From CAVSMC01 sp963728935 (GTDB lineage Bacteria > Pseudomonadota > Gammaproteobacteria > Burkholderiales > Casimicrobiaceae), in contig CAVSMC010000009.1 in the NCBI GenBank assembly GCA_963728935.1, positions 62,001 through 126,000 of the forward strand: DNA of 64,000 nt. Direction: 5' to 3'. Positions 54,410 to 63,335 of the stretch are shown here, piece after piece (position 1 is the first letter of the stretch; the number at the start of each line of letters is the position of its first letter). The translations under genes were made by a program, and so were the position numbers. The notes under the pieces are model-generated. The model was not told the DNA's origin. It saw only the letters and a list, made by a program, of their open reading frames with translations, and ran no database searches.

Positions 54410-56275
54410 CTACGGGTTGAGCGCGTCGACGCGCCTGCCGGCGAGCGCGCGCGCCACGCCGCGATCCATCCTGCGCGCGGCGAACTCGGCGGTCGCCCGA
54501 TTCACGGCGTCAGTCGCGGCAGCGATCGCGCGGTGGTCGCTGCCGGCACGTCGCTCGGCAACCACCGCAAGCGCCGCTTCGATCGCCTCGCGCTCGGCGC
54601 CGTCGAGCAGGTCGCCGTCCGCGGCGAGCGCCGCATTCGTCGCGGCGACAATGCGATCGGCTTCGACTTGCGCCTCGGCGAGCGCGCGCGCCGCCATGTC
54701 GTCGGACGCGTGCGCGAACGAGTCCTTCAGCATCCGTGCGATCTCCGCCTCGGTGAGACCGTAAGATGGCTTTACCGTGATCGCCGCTTCCACACCCGAT
54801 GTCTGCTCGCGCGCAGAGACCGCGAGAAGACCATCCGCATCCACCTGGAACGTCACGCGAATGCGCGCGGCTCCGGCGGCCATCGGCGGAAAGCCGCGCA
54901 GCTCGAACCGAGCGAGCGAGCGGCAGTCCGCCACCTTCTCGCGCTCGCCCTGGACGACGTGGATCGCCATCGCCGTCTGCCCGTCCTTGTACGTGGTGAA
55001 CTCCTGCGCACGCGTGACGGGGATCGTCGCATTGCGCGGAACGATCTTCTCCGTGAGGCCGCCCATCGTCTCCAAGCCGAGCGACAACGGAATCACGTCG
55101 AGCAACAGATAATCGTCGCCGGCCATCCGGTTGCCGGCGAGCACGTTCGCCTGGATCGCCGCGCCGAGCGCAACGACCTGGTCGGGATTGAGATTGGTGA
55201 GCGGCGGCTGGCCGAAGAATTCGGCGACCGCCTTCTGAATCTGCGGCATCCGCGTCGCGCCACCGACCATGACGACGCCCTTGATGTCCGGCGGCGAAAG
55301 CCCGGCGTCGCGCAGCGCGCGGCGAACCGGGGCGAGCGTCTTCGCGACGAGATGCTGCGTGATCGCGGTGAACGTCGACGCGCTGAGCGACACATCGATC
55401 TCCTCGCCGCCCGAGAGCGTCGCCACGATCGGCGCGCTCGAATGGATCGTCAGATTCTCCTTCGCTTCGCGCGACTTCACCATCAGCAGGCGCACGTCCT
55501 GCGGGCCGAGCGGCGGCAGTCTCGCTTCTTCGAGTGTCCAGCAGTGCACGCGGTGATCGAAGTCGTCGCCGCCGAGCGCTGAGTCGCCGTTGGTCGCGAG
55601 AACCTCGAACACGCCGCGCGACAATCGCAGGATCGAGATATCGAACGTGCCGCCGCCCAGATCGTAGACCGCGTACGTTCCCTCGGCCGCGTTGTCGAGC
55701 CCGTACGCGATCGCTGCGGCTGTCGGCTCGTTCAGCAGCCGCAGCACGTCGAGACCGGCGAGCTTCGCGGCGTCCTTCGTCGCCTGCCGCTGCGCGTCGT
55801 CGAAATACGCGGGCACCGTGACGACCGCGCCCACCAGCGGACCGCCGAGGCTCTTTTCCGCGCGCTCGCGCAGCGCGCGCAGGATCTCCGCGGAGATCTC
55901 CACCGGGCTCTTGATGCCGGCACGCGTGGCGAGCTTCACCATGCCCGGCTCGTCGATGAAGCGGTACGGAAAGCGCCGATCGTCGTCGAGATCGATGAGC
56001 CCGCGGCCCATCAGTCGCTTCACCGACACGATGGTGTTGTGCGGATCGCGCGCCTGCAGCGCCTGCGCCGCGTAGCCCACATCGACGCCGTGCTCGCGGT
56101 AACGAACGATCGAAGGCAGCAGCGGTCGTCCCTCTTCGTCCGGCAGCACGACGGGAATCCCGTTTCGCACCGTCGCAACGAGCGAGTTCGTCGTGCCGAG
56201 ATCGATGCCGACGGCGAGCCTGCGTTCATGCGGCGCAGGCGAGTCGTCGGGCTCGGAGATCTGCAGCAATGCCAT
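54410..56275 (-). CDS. hscA: Fe-S cluster assembly chaperone HscA
   Basis: 621 aa, shorter than DnaK as expected. Hsp70 signatures: VGIDLGTTNSLVATVRNG, VYDLGGGTFDISILRLSRG, GVVMVGGATRMPQIQKAVAE. HscA binds the LPPVK motif of IscU and drives cluster release with HscB. It follows hscB by 3 bases. Confidence 0.96.
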   Translation of the reverse strand: MALLQISEPDDSPAPHERRLAVGIDLGTTNSLVATVRNGIPVVLPDEEGRPLLPSIVRYREHGVDVGYAAQALQARDPHNTIVSVKRLMGRGLIDLDDDRRFPYRFIDEPGMVKLATRAGIKSPVEISAEILRALRERAEKSLGGPLVGAVVTVPAYFDDAQRQATKDAAKLAGLDVLRLLNEPTAAAIAYGLDNAAEGTYAVYDLGGGTFDISILRLSRGVFEVLATNGDSALGGDDFDHRVHCWTLEEARLPPLGPQDVRLLMVKSREAKENLTIHSSAPIVATLSGGEEIDVSLSASTFTAITQHLVAKTLAPVRRALRDAGLSPPDIKGVVMVGGATRMPQIQKAVAEFFGQPPLTNLNPDQVVALGAAIQANVLAGNRMAGDDYLLLDVIPLSLGLETMGGLTEKIVPRNATIPVTRAQEFTTYKDGQTAMAIHVVQGEREKVADCRSLARFELRGFPPMAAGAARIRVTFQVDADGLLAVSAREQTSGVEAAITVKPSYGLTEAEIARMLKDSFAHASDDMAARALAEAQVEADRIVAATNAALAADGDLLDGAEREAIEAALAVVAERRAGSDHRAIAAATDAVNRATAEFAARRMDRGVARALAGRRVDALNP

Positions 56276-56278
56276 CCG

Positions 56279-56812
56279 TCAGTCCTCGAGGGCGACGATC
56301 ATGTCGTCGATATCCGCTGCGAGCTTGGTCAGGAATTTGAGCTCGCGCGCGCGAGCTCGCGCTTCGTCCCAGGCGGCTTCGCCGTCGATCAGCTCGCCGA
56401 GCGCTTGCTCGCGCGCACGCACATCGGCGCGCAGATCGCGCAGCAGCGTATCGAGCGCGCCGGGATCCTGCGCATCGGCCGCCTCGCTCGCTTGCTCGCG
56501 GCGATCGAGCTGCTGCTCGAGAAAGTCGACGTCGAGGCTTCGATCGTTGCCGTCGGTCCCGTTGTCGCCGCCGTGAAGCGACAACAGGTATTCGGCCCGC
56601 GAGACCGGGTCTTTCAGCGTCCGGTACGCCTCGTTCACGCGCGCCGACGACTGCAGCGCGCGCCGTTGCTGCTCGTCGCTCGCGGCGGCGTGGCGGTCCG
56701 GATGGACGTCGCTTTGCAACTCGCGATACGCACGGTCGAGCGACGTCGCATCGACGCGAAACCGCGGCTCGAGGCCGAACAGCTCGAAGAAATTGCGCGA
56801 GAAGTCGATCAT
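56279..56812 (-). CDS. hscB: Fe-S cluster co-chaperone HscB
   Basis: 177 aa. J-domain with HPD (SDVHPDRHAAA), SSARVNEAYRTLKDPVSRAE and a C-terminal coiled three-helix part that contacts IscU. It stimulates HscA ATPase. It is separated from iscA by an unusually long 178-base gap. Confidence 0.94.
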   Translation of the reverse strand: MIDFSRNFFELFGLEPRFRVDATSLDRAYRELQSDVHPDRHAAASDEQQRRALQSSARVNEAYRTLKDPVSRAEYLLSLHGGDNGTDGNDRSLDVDFLEQQLDRREQASEAADAQDPGALDTLLRDLRADVRAREQALGELIDGEAAWDEARARARELKFLTKLAADIDDMIVALED

Positions 56813-56888
56813 CCGCGTTTCATCGGCGCACCGCGGCGCGACGCGGTGAGACGGCCGGGAATCGACGCGCCGGTCGGGCTTTGCGGAA

Positions 56889-56989
56889 CGCCGCGAAAAA
56901 CCGCGTCAGGCGAGCCGCGCGCCCGAAGACAGTGCATCAGCAGTAGAGCGAGAGGGCACGCGGCTGCGCATCAAGGGTTTTTCGCGGCG
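56889..56989. repeat. 14-bp inverted repeat in the iscA-hscB gap
   Basis: CGCCGCGAAAAACC (56889-56902) and its exact complement (56976-56989) are separated by 73 bases. On the minus strand the first arm begins right after the iscA stop. It may form a long-loop stem that alters the ratio of early (iscRSUA) to late (hscBA-fdx-iscX) products. Nothing else is seen in the 178-base gap. Confidence 0.55.
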
Positions 56990-56990
56990 G

Positions 56991-57314
56991 TCAGACGTTG
57001 AAGCTTTCGCCGCAGCCGCATGAGTCCTTGGTGTTCGGATTGTTGAACTTGAACCCCTCCTGCAGTCCCTCGCGCGCGAAGTCGAGCTCCGTGCCCTCGA
57101 GATAGGGAAGGCTCTTCGGGTCGACGATGACGGTCACGCCGTGGCTTTCGAAGCGCACATCCTCGGGCCGCACCTCGTCGGCGTATTCCAGCTTGTAGGC
57201 GAGACCCGAACAGCCGGACGTGCGGACGCCGAGCCGTAGGCCCAGGCCCTTGCCGCGCTTCGCCAGGTGGTTCGCGACGTGCTTCGCCGCCGTTTCGGTC
57301 AACGTGATCGCCAT
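56991..57314 (-). CDS. iscA: Iron-sulfur cluster assembly protein IscA
   Basis: 107 aa. A-type carrier with C35, C99 and C101 (VRTSGCSGLAYKLEY; DSCGCGESF). It passes clusters or iron to apo-proteins. ATG 57314 is supported by GGAAGGGAA just upstream; an in-frame longer reading crosses iscU and is not used. iscU ends 23 bases upstream. Confidence 0.96.
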   Translation of the reverse strand: MAITLTETAAKHVANHLAKRGKGLGLRLGVRTSGCSGLAYKLEYADEVRPEDVRFESHGVTVIVDPKSLPYLEGTELDFAREGLQEGFKFNNPNTKDSCGCGESFNV

Positions 57315-57337
57315 CGTTCCCTTCCGCTCGGTCTGCG

Positions 57338-57763
57338 TCAATCCGCCGCGGCCTTCACCGCCTCGGCTTGATTGTTGCGCTCGTCGCCGTGCTTCTTCCG
57401 ATAGTCGGCGACCGCCGCCTTGATCGCGTCCTCGGCCAGGATCGAACAGTGGATCTTCACCGGAGGCAGCGCGAGCTCCTCGGCGATCTGCGTGTTCTTG
57501 ATCGACATCGCCTGGTCGAGCGATTTGCCCTTCACCCATTCGGTGACGAGCGACGACGATGCGATCGCCGAGCCGCATCCGTAAGTCTTGAACTTGGCGT
57601 CCTCGATGACGCCGTTCGCACCGACGCGGATCTGCAGCTTCATCACGTCGCCGCACGCCGGAGCACCGACCATCCCGGTACCGACGTCCCGCGCGTCTTT
57701 CGCAAACGACCCGACGTTACGCGGGTTCTCGTAATGATCGATGACCTTGTCGCTGTATGCCAT
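57338..57763 (-). CDS. iscU: Fe-S cluster scaffold IscU
   Basis: 141 aa. Ligands C37, D39, C63, H105 and C106 are intact; LPPVK (99-103) is the HscA docking motif. The C-terminal 12 or so residues are a little longer than E. coli IscU. Built on by IscS, emptied by HscA/HscB. Confidence 0.97.
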   Translation of the reverse strand: MAYSDKVIDHYENPRNVGSFAKDARDVGTGMVGAPACGDVMKLQIRVGANGVIEDAKFKTYGCGSAIASSSLVTEWVKGKSLDQAMSIKNTQIAEELALPPVKIHCSILAEDAIKAAVADYRKKHGDERNNQAEAVKAAAD

Positions 57764-57797
57764 TTCGAATCTCCTCTCCTCCTACATTCCGCCCATG

Positions 57798-59006
57798 TCA
57801 GTGTGCCGCCCACTGGACGGTGTTCAAATCGACGCCTTCTTGATGCATTTCCCAGAGCGGCGAAAGCTCGCGAAGCTTCTCGATCTTGCGCTTCAGGAGC
57901 TCCACCGTGTAATCGATCTCTTCTTCCGTCGTGAATCGACCGACGGTGAAGCGGATCGAGCTGTGCGCGAGCTCGTCGCTGCGGCCCAGTGCGCGCAGCA
58001 CGTACGACGGCTCGAGTGAGGCCGACGTGCACGCCGACCCCGACGACACGGCGACGTCCTTGATCGCCATGATCAGCGACTCGCCTTCGACGAAATTGAA
58101 GCTGATGTTGAGGTTGTGCGGCACGCGGCTTTCGAGGTCGCCGTTGACGAAGACCTCGGGAATCTGGGTCAGTCCGTTCAGCAGCCGGTCGCGCAGCCTC
58201 CGGATGCGCTCGTTCTCGCCCGCCATCTCGAGCTTCGCGAGCCGGAACGCCTCTCCCATGCCGACGATCTGATGCGTCGGAAGCGTCCCCGAACGCATGC
58301 CGCGCTCGTGTCCGCCGCCGTGCATCTGGGCCTCGATGCGAACGCGCGGCTTACGGCGCACGAACAGCGCGCCGACGCCCTTCGGCCCGTACGTCTTGTG
58401 CGCCGAGAAACTCATCAGGTCGACCTTCAGCTTGGCGAGATCGATCGACAGCTTGCCCGTCGCCTGCGCGGCGTCGACATGAAACACGATTCCGCGCGAG
58501 CGGCAGAGCTCGCCCATCGCCGGAATATCCTGGATCACGCCGATTTCGTTGTTGACGTACATCACGGAAACGACGGTCGTGTCCGGACGCAACGCCGCCT
58601 CGAACACGGCAGGGTCGACGAGCCCGTCCGGCCGCACGTCGAGATAGGTGACTTCGAAGCCCTCGCGCTCGAGCTCGCGCATCGTATCGAGCGTCGCCTT
58701 GTGCTCGGTCTTCACCGTGACCAGATGCTTGCCCTTGTCGCGGTAGAAGTGCGCCGCGCCCTTCAGCGCGAGGTTGATCGACTCGGTCGCCCCCGACGTC
58801 CAGACGAGCTCCTTCGGGTCGCAGTTGACCAGCGCAGCGACGTGCCCTCGAGCCTCCTCGACCGCGGCCTCGGTCTCCCACCCGAAGGCATGGGAGCGCG
58901 AGGCCGGATTGCCGAAGTGCTCGGTCAGATACGGAATCATCTTCGCGGCGACGCGAGGATCGACCGGCGTCGTCGCGGAGTAGTCGAGGTAGATGGGCTT
59001 CTTCAT
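57798..59006 (-). CDS. iscS: Cysteine desulfurase IscS
   Basis: 402 aa. It starts MKKPIYLDYSATTPVDPRVA. The PLP lysine is in SFSAHKTYGPKGVGAL, and the active-site cysteine in VSSGSACTSASLEPSYVLRA; the C-terminal end QEGVDLNTVQWAAH is the canonical IscU-binding tail. It supplies sulfur for Fe-S clusters and tRNA thiolation. A longer upstream reading is not coding-like. iscR lies 31 bases upstream. Confidence 0.97.
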   Translation of the reverse strand: MKKPIYLDYSATTPVDPRVAAKMIPYLTEHFGNPASRSHAFGWETEAAVEEARGHVAALVNCDPKELVWTSGATESINLALKGAAHFYRDKGKHLVTVKTEHKATLDTMRELEREGFEVTYLDVRPDGLVDPAVFEAALRPDTTVVSVMYVNNEIGVIQDIPAMGELCRSRGIVFHVDAAQATGKLSIDLAKLKVDLMSFSAHKTYGPKGVGALFVRRKPRVRIEAQMHGGGHERGMRSGTLPTHQIVGMGEAFRLAKLEMAGENERIRRLRDRLLNGLTQIPEVFVNGDLESRVPHNLNISFNFVEGESLIMAIKDVAVSSGSACTSASLEPSYVLRALGRSDELAHSSIRFTVGRFTTEEEIDYTVELLKRKIEKLRELSPLWEMHQEGVDLNTVQWAAH

Positions 59007-59037
59007 GTCGGCGTGGACTCGTGGCGAGCGCTCGCGG

Positions 59038-59529
59038 TCACGCCGCGTGGTGCGCGGTTTCCGGCTGGCGCGAGCGGTGATCCTGCATGACCGAGACATC
59101 GCCGCCGCCGCTCTCCTTGCGCTCCCTCTGCTGGCGGACGAGATCGGCAAGCGACACCGACTGCAGGAAGGTAAAGATATGGTCATTCAGGCTCGCCCAC
59201 AACTCGTGCGTCATGCAGCGGCGGTCGTCGGGCGCGCAGTTTTCCTGCCCACCGCATTGCGTGGCATCGATCGGCTCGTCAACCGCCGTGATGATGTCCG
59301 CGACTGACACCGTTTCCAGCGGACGGGCAAGGTGATAGCCGCCGCCCGGACCGCGGACGCTCTCGACCAAGCCGTGCCGGCGAAGCTTGCCGAATAGCTG
59401 CTCGAGATACGACAGCGAGATTTTTTGGCGTTCGGACACGCCGGCGAGGGTGACCGGACCGGCGTTGCCGTTCAGCGCAACGTCGATCATGGCGGTGACG
59501 GCGAACCGTCCTTTGGTGGTGAGGCGCAT
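59038..59529 (-). CDS. iscR: Fe-S cluster regulator IscR
   Basis: 163 aa. Rrf2-type winged helix (MRLTTKGRFAVTAMIDVALN; ISLSYLEQLFGKLRRHGLVE). Cluster ligands C92, C98, C105 and H108 in CGGQENCAPDDRRCMTH. The spacing between the last two cysteines is one residue longer than in E. coli. Holo-IscR represses the isc promoter. ATG 59529 begins the universally conserved MRLTTKGR. Confidence 0.96.
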   Translation of the reverse strand: MRLTTKGRFAVTAMIDVALNGNAGPVTLAGVSERQKISLSYLEQLFGKLRRHGLVESVRGPGGGYHLARPLETVSVADIITAVDEPIDATQCGGQENCAPDDRRCMTHELWASLNDHIFTFLQSVSLADLVRQQRERKESGGGDVSVMQDHRSRQPETAHHAA

Positions 59530-59619
59530 GGTTGAACCGCTCCTGGTTGATCGTCGAATGGCCACAATCCGGCAAATGGTTCGGCCGGGCGTGCCGTTAG
59601 CTTACGTATCCCCTCTGCA

Positions 59620-59662
59620 CGGGAATACAGCGTAGCTATTCCCGACTAGTTTGGTCAACCAA
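59620..59662 (-). promoter_or_regulatory. isc operon promoter with an IscR type 1-like operator and a dyad
   Basis: On the minus strand a 25-base site (59638-59662) reads TTGGTTGACC ... TAGTCGGGAAT and matches most of the known type 1 IscR pattern (YYGACTRWWWYAGTCRRS). Its TTGACC (59653-59658) doubles as a -35; TACGCT (59629-59634) is 18 bases on. An 8-bp dyad CGGGAATA / TATTCCCG (59620-59644) spans the presumed -10 and start. The leader to iscR is about 93 bases. Autorepression by holo-IscR is the expected logic. Confidence 0.6.
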
Positions 59663-59675
59663 TTCCTCCAAAGGT

Positions 59676-60431
59676 TCAGTCCAGCAAGCGGTTCAGGCGC
59701 TGCGGATCGAACCCGTCCGCGGTCGCCTTCGCATCGCCGATTTCGACGCCTTCCCGCTGCAGCATCGCAATCAGCCGTTCGATCCGCGCGTCGGCGGTCG
59801 CCGCGTGATCGATCAGGCGATGGATCGCCTGCACGATCGGATCGTCCATGTCCTTGCTGATGCCGTACGCCGAAAAGCCCATCCGCAGTGCATGGCTTTC
59901 CCGGCGCTGCGCGTCCTCGTCCAGCAGAATGCGCGCGGGTATGCCGACGGCGGTGGCGTTCGGCGGCACCTCGCGCACGACGACGGCGTTCGAGCCGATC
60001 TTGGCACCGTCGCCGATCAGGATCGGGCCAAGGATCTTCGCGCCGGCTCCGATGATGACGCCTTTGCCGAGCGTCGGATGGCGTTTCACCTTGTCCCAGC
60101 GCGTGCCGCCGAGCGTCACGCCGTGGTAGAGCGTGCAGTCGTCGCCGATCTCTGCGGTCTCGCCGATCACGACCCCCATCCCATGGTCGATGAACACCCG
60201 CCTGCCGATCAGCGCGCCGGGGTGGATCTCGATGCCGGTGAACAAACGGCTCCAGTGCGCGAGCCATCGCGCAAGCCAGCGCAGGTTCCAGCGCCAAAGC
60301 GGATGCGTGAGCGCGCGATGCCACACGAGCGCGTGAAAACCGGGATAGCAGGTGATCACTTCCCAGACCGAGCGAGCGGCCGGGTCGCGATCGAAAACGA
60401 CGGCGACATCCTCGCGCAATCGACTGAACAT
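59676..60431 (-). CDS. cysE: Serine O-acetyltransferase
   Basis: 251 aa. It has an N-terminal helical region (MFSRLREDVAVVFDRDPAAR), then hexapeptide repeats of the left-handed beta helix (GALIGRRVFIDHGMGVVIGE; TAEIGDDCTLYHGVTLGGT; HPTLGKGVIIGAGAKILGPI) and the acetyl-CoA/substrate residues D-H around IDHG. It makes O-acetylserine for cysteine synthesis. Right upstream of iscR, it ties cysteine supply to Fe-S assembly; this is a common betaproteobacterial neighbour. Confidence 0.95.
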   Translation of the reverse strand: MFSRLREDVAVVFDRDPAARSVWEVITCYPGFHALVWHRALTHPLWRWNLRWLARWLAHWSRLFTGIEIHPGALIGRRVFIDHGMGVVIGETAEIGDDCTLYHGVTLGGTRWDKVKRHPTLGKGVIIGAGAKILGPILIGDGAKIGSNAVVVREVPPNATAVGIPARILLDEDAQRRESHALRMGFSAYGISKDMDDPIVQAIHRLIDHAATADARIERLIAMLQREGVEIGDAKATADGFDPQRLNRLLD

Positions 60432-60531
60432 GCCGCGATTATCGCATTTCCGACTGGATTGCTCAACTATTCGCCCGGGGGCTCATCCGCAACTACGAGA
60501 AGTAGCCGTCCACGTCACGCCCGATTCGACG

Positions 60532-61440
60532 CTATCGCAGAAGCACCGCCGCGACGACAAGACCCGCCGTCGCGATCACGAACAGAGCCGTATACGCGAC
60601 GAAGACCATGAATCCGCGCACGACGACGCCGCTCCAGCGTCCACCATACACGGCGTGCATCGACCAGGCGAAGTAGACCATCACCCAAACCGCAAGCAGA
60701 ATTCGCACGCCGCGAATCGGAGTCGCCGCGGCGACAATCGCGACCAGGCACAAGAATGCGTGGTTGTGCGCGGCGAACACCAGGTGCTGCGCGTAGCGGC
60801 GCGGGCGGTGAGGATACGGGCGGCGCCGCCCCGTGTAAACGCTCTGCAATAGCAACGCGAATCCCGGCAGCAGCGCGAACATCGCATACGGGCCGAAGCG
60901 AAGCACGCCGGCGAACAGCTGATCGGCTCTGTCGCGGCTCGACATGGCGTTGAAGCGGTTCAGTCGCTGCTTCAGGTTCCGCGCCCATTGCGCGTCGCCG
61001 AGATCGAGGTCGAGGTCGTCCAGTGCGATTCTTGAAGCGCGCTCGTCGCGCGGTTTCGTCGCGCCGGCCGCGTTCGGCTGCGCATGCGCGCCGTTCTGGG
61101 GCTCGCTCATCATGACGAGCGGCTCGTCGGCGACGAATCGGAGCACGGCGAACAGCGCGAGCGAAAGCACGAGGAACAGGCGCGCAGGGCGTATGTAACG
61201 GCGCCTGCGGCCGTCGAAATACTCGCGGGTGAGATATCCCGGCCGGGTCAGCAACGCGAACAACGACCGCCACAACCTTCCGTCGAGCGCGACGTAGCGT
61301 CCGGCGGCTTCGCGCAGGAATTCGCGCGCAGTCGGCAGCGCGAGCTTCGTCTCCTGACCGCACGCCGCGCAATAGCGTCCATCGATCGGCGCGCCGCAGT
61401 TGCGGCACGCTTGCGCTTCGACCTGCGTCGACTCGTTCAC
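60532..61440 (-). CDS. DUF3667-like zinc-ribbon membrane protein
   Basis: 302 aa. N-terminal zinc ribbon CRNC (C12, C15) with CAAC (C24, C27), then REFLREAAGRYVALDGRLWR and the family-typical LLTRPGYLTREYFDGRRRRY. Membrane helices cluster at LFLVLSLALFAVLRFVAD, FALLPGFALLLQSVY, AFLCLVAIVAAA, ILLAVWVMVYFAW and FVAYTALFVIATAGLVVAAV. Function is unknown. It starts with an ATGA overlap with trmJ. Confidence 0.82.
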   Translation of the reverse strand: MNESTQVEAQACRNCGAPIDGRYCAACGQETKLALPTAREFLREAAGRYVALDGRLWRSLFALLTRPGYLTREYFDGRRRRYIRPARLFLVLSLALFAVLRFVADEPLVMMSEPQNGAHAQPNAAGATKPRDERASRIALDDLDLDLGDAQWARNLKQRLNRFNAMSSRDRADQLFAGVLRFGPYAMFALLPGFALLLQSVYTGRRRPYPHRPRRYAQHLVFAAHNHAFLCLVAIVAAATPIRGVRILLAVWVMVYFAWSMHAVYGGRWSGVVVRGFMVFVAYTALFVIATAGLVVAAVLLR

Positions 61441-62174
61441 GGTTTCGCGGCGCGGCCGAGCAGCTCATCGATGCGCGCGAGTATGCCGCGCAGGATGTTG
61501 ACTTCCTCCTTCTCGAGACCGGCGCGCGCGAACAGACGCACGAGGCGCGGCAGCAGCCGCTTCGGCATGCGCGGATTGAGAAATCGCATCACAACGAGCG
61601 TGCGCGTCGCGTGCGCGCGCAGCGCCTCGATTTCATCGGCGCTCGCCGGTGCGAATTTCGGTGCGCGCCAGACGTCGCCGCCGGTCGCGGCAACGCGCGC
61701 TTCATAGCAGGCGACCTGCACCGCGGCCGCAAGGTTGAGCGATGCGTAGTCGGGGCTCGCGGCAATCGTCGCGACGACGTGACATCGCTCGAGCGCCTCG
61801 TTCGAAAGCCCGGACATCTCGGTGCCGAATACGAGCGCGACTTCGCCATGCGAAGCCGACGCGATCGCTTGCGCGGCCGCTTCGCGCACTGCCAGCACGC
61901 GCCCCGCGAACTCGCGCGGCCGCGCCGAGAACCCCGCGGCGAACACGCAGCCGACGAGCGCCTCGGGCAACGTCGCCACAACGCGAGCGGCGTCGAGCAC
62001 CGCGGTGGCGCCCGAGGCAAGCGCAACGGCTTCGGCATCGGGAAAGCGTCGCGGCGCGACGAGCGTGAGGCGGGTCACGCCCATCGTCAGCATCGCGCGT
62101 GCGGCCGCGCCGATGTTGCCGGGATGCGTCGGCGCGACGAGCACGACGCGAACGCGGTCGAGCGCTGCGATCAT
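61437..62174 (-). CDS. trmJ: tRNA (cytidine/uridine-2'-O-)-methyltransferase TrmJ
   Basis: 245 aa (E. coli TrmJ 246). SPOUT methylase: VRVVLVAPTHPGNIGAAARA, LVFGTEMSGLSNEALERC, and the knot motif SLNLAAAVQVACYEAR. It methylates the ribose at position 32 of several tRNAs. ATG 62174 gives a family-length N-terminus; an ATG at 62249 would add 25 residues that run through the divergent promoter with suhB. Coupled to the DUF3667 gene downstream. Confidence 0.94.
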   Translation of the reverse strand: MIAALDRVRVVLVAPTHPGNIGAAARAMLTMGVTRLTLVAPRRFPDAEAVALASGATAVLDAARVVATLPEALVGCVFAAGFSARPREFAGRVLAVREAAAQAIASASHGEVALVFGTEMSGLSNEALERCHVVATIAASPDYASLNLAAAVQVACYEARVAATGGDVWRAPKFAPASADEIEALRAHATRTLVVMRFLNPRMPKRLLPRLVRLFARAGLEKEEVNILRGILARIDELLGRAAKP

Positions 62175-62254
62175 TCGCGGCGCGGGAGTAAAATGAGCGC
62201 TTTCATGCGACAAGGCCGCGAGTTTCGACATGCGAGCGGCCGCATCCATCCGCC

Positions 62255-63091
62255 ATGCATCCGATGCTCACGATCGCCGTGAAGGCCGCGCGCCGCGCCG
62301 GTAACGTCATCAACCGCGGCGCCCGCGATCTCGACCTGCTCACGGTGACCGCCAAAGGCCCGAAGGATTTCGTGAGCGAAGTCGACCGCGCCGCCGAGAG
62401 CGCAATCGTCGAAACGCTGCTCGATACTTATCCGGATCACGCGATCTTAGCAGAGGAAGGAACCGCCAAAGGCGCGAACGCGCAAGCCGAAAACATCTGG
62501 ATCATCGATCCTCTCGACGGCACGACCAACTTCCTTCACGGCTTCCCGCAGTATTGCGTATCGATCGCGCTGTCGCAGCGCGGCACGATTACCCAGGGCG
62601 TGATCTACGATCCGGTGCGCAACGATCTGTACACCGCCACGCGGGGCCGCGGGGCGTTCCTCAACGACCGGCGCATTCGCGTGTCGCGGCGGCAACTTCT
62701 GCGTGATTGCCTGATCGGAACCGGGTTCCCGTTCCGCGACGGCAGCTATCTCGAAACGTATCTGCAGATGATGAAGACGATGATCCAGCACACGGCGGGC
62801 CTGCGCAGACCCGGTGCTGCCGCGCTCGATCTCGCCTGCGTTGCCGCCGGCTTCTACGATGGCTTCTGGGAAGTCGGTCTCAATCCGTGGGACGTCGCCG
62901 CGGGGAGCCTGCTCGTCCAGGAGGCGGGCGGGTTGATAGGCGATCTGCAAGGCGAAGGCGACTTCGTCCATGGCGGCCAGGTGATCGCGGCCAATCCGAA
63001 GATCTTCGCGCAGATGATCGCCGTGCTTGCGCCGTACCGTGCCGACATGATCCGAGAGAAGTCGGCGAAGGCCGCCGCGCCGTCCGAGTAG
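62255..63091 (+). CDS. suhB: Inositol monophosphatase family protein SuhB
   Basis: 278 aa. Metal-binding motif WIIDPLDGTTNFLHGFPQYC, EEGTAKG upstream, and GLNPWDVAAGSLLVQEAGG near the end. SuhB hydrolyses inositol-1-phosphate and in E. coli helps rRNA antitermination complexes. Divergent from trmJ; TAAAAT at 62189-62194 is a possible -10. Confidence 0.95.
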   Translation: MHPMLTIAVKAARRAGNVINRGARDLDLLTVTAKGPKDFVSEVDRAAESAIVETLLDTYPDHAILAEEGTAKGANAQAENIWIIDPLDGTTNFLHGFPQYCVSIALSQRGTITQGVIYDPVRNDLYTATRGRGAFLNDRRIRVSRRQLLRDCLIGTGFPFRDGSYLETYLQMMKTMIQHTAGLRRPGAAALDLACVAAGFYDGFWEVGLNPWDVAAGSLLVQEAGGLIGDLQGEGDFVHGGQVIAANPKIFAQMIAVLAPYRADMIREKSAKAAAPSE

Positions 63092-63335
63092 TCCGCCGAC
63101 TGCAACGCGCCGGGTGCCGCGCTGCGGCAATTGTTCGTTACGCGCGTCAGTTTGCGCGGCGAAGCCCGCCGCGCGTCCGGCGAGGTGTTTAGCCGCGTTT
63201 GCAGGGCGCCGCTGCTGTGGCTACCATGCGAAGATATGCCGTTGGGATAGGCGCGCTCGGCGTCGCGATGCGGCGTGGCACCGAAGTTGCGCGCCAACAA
63301 AATCGCCCACGATGGCACGCCTCAGGGAGCGCACG

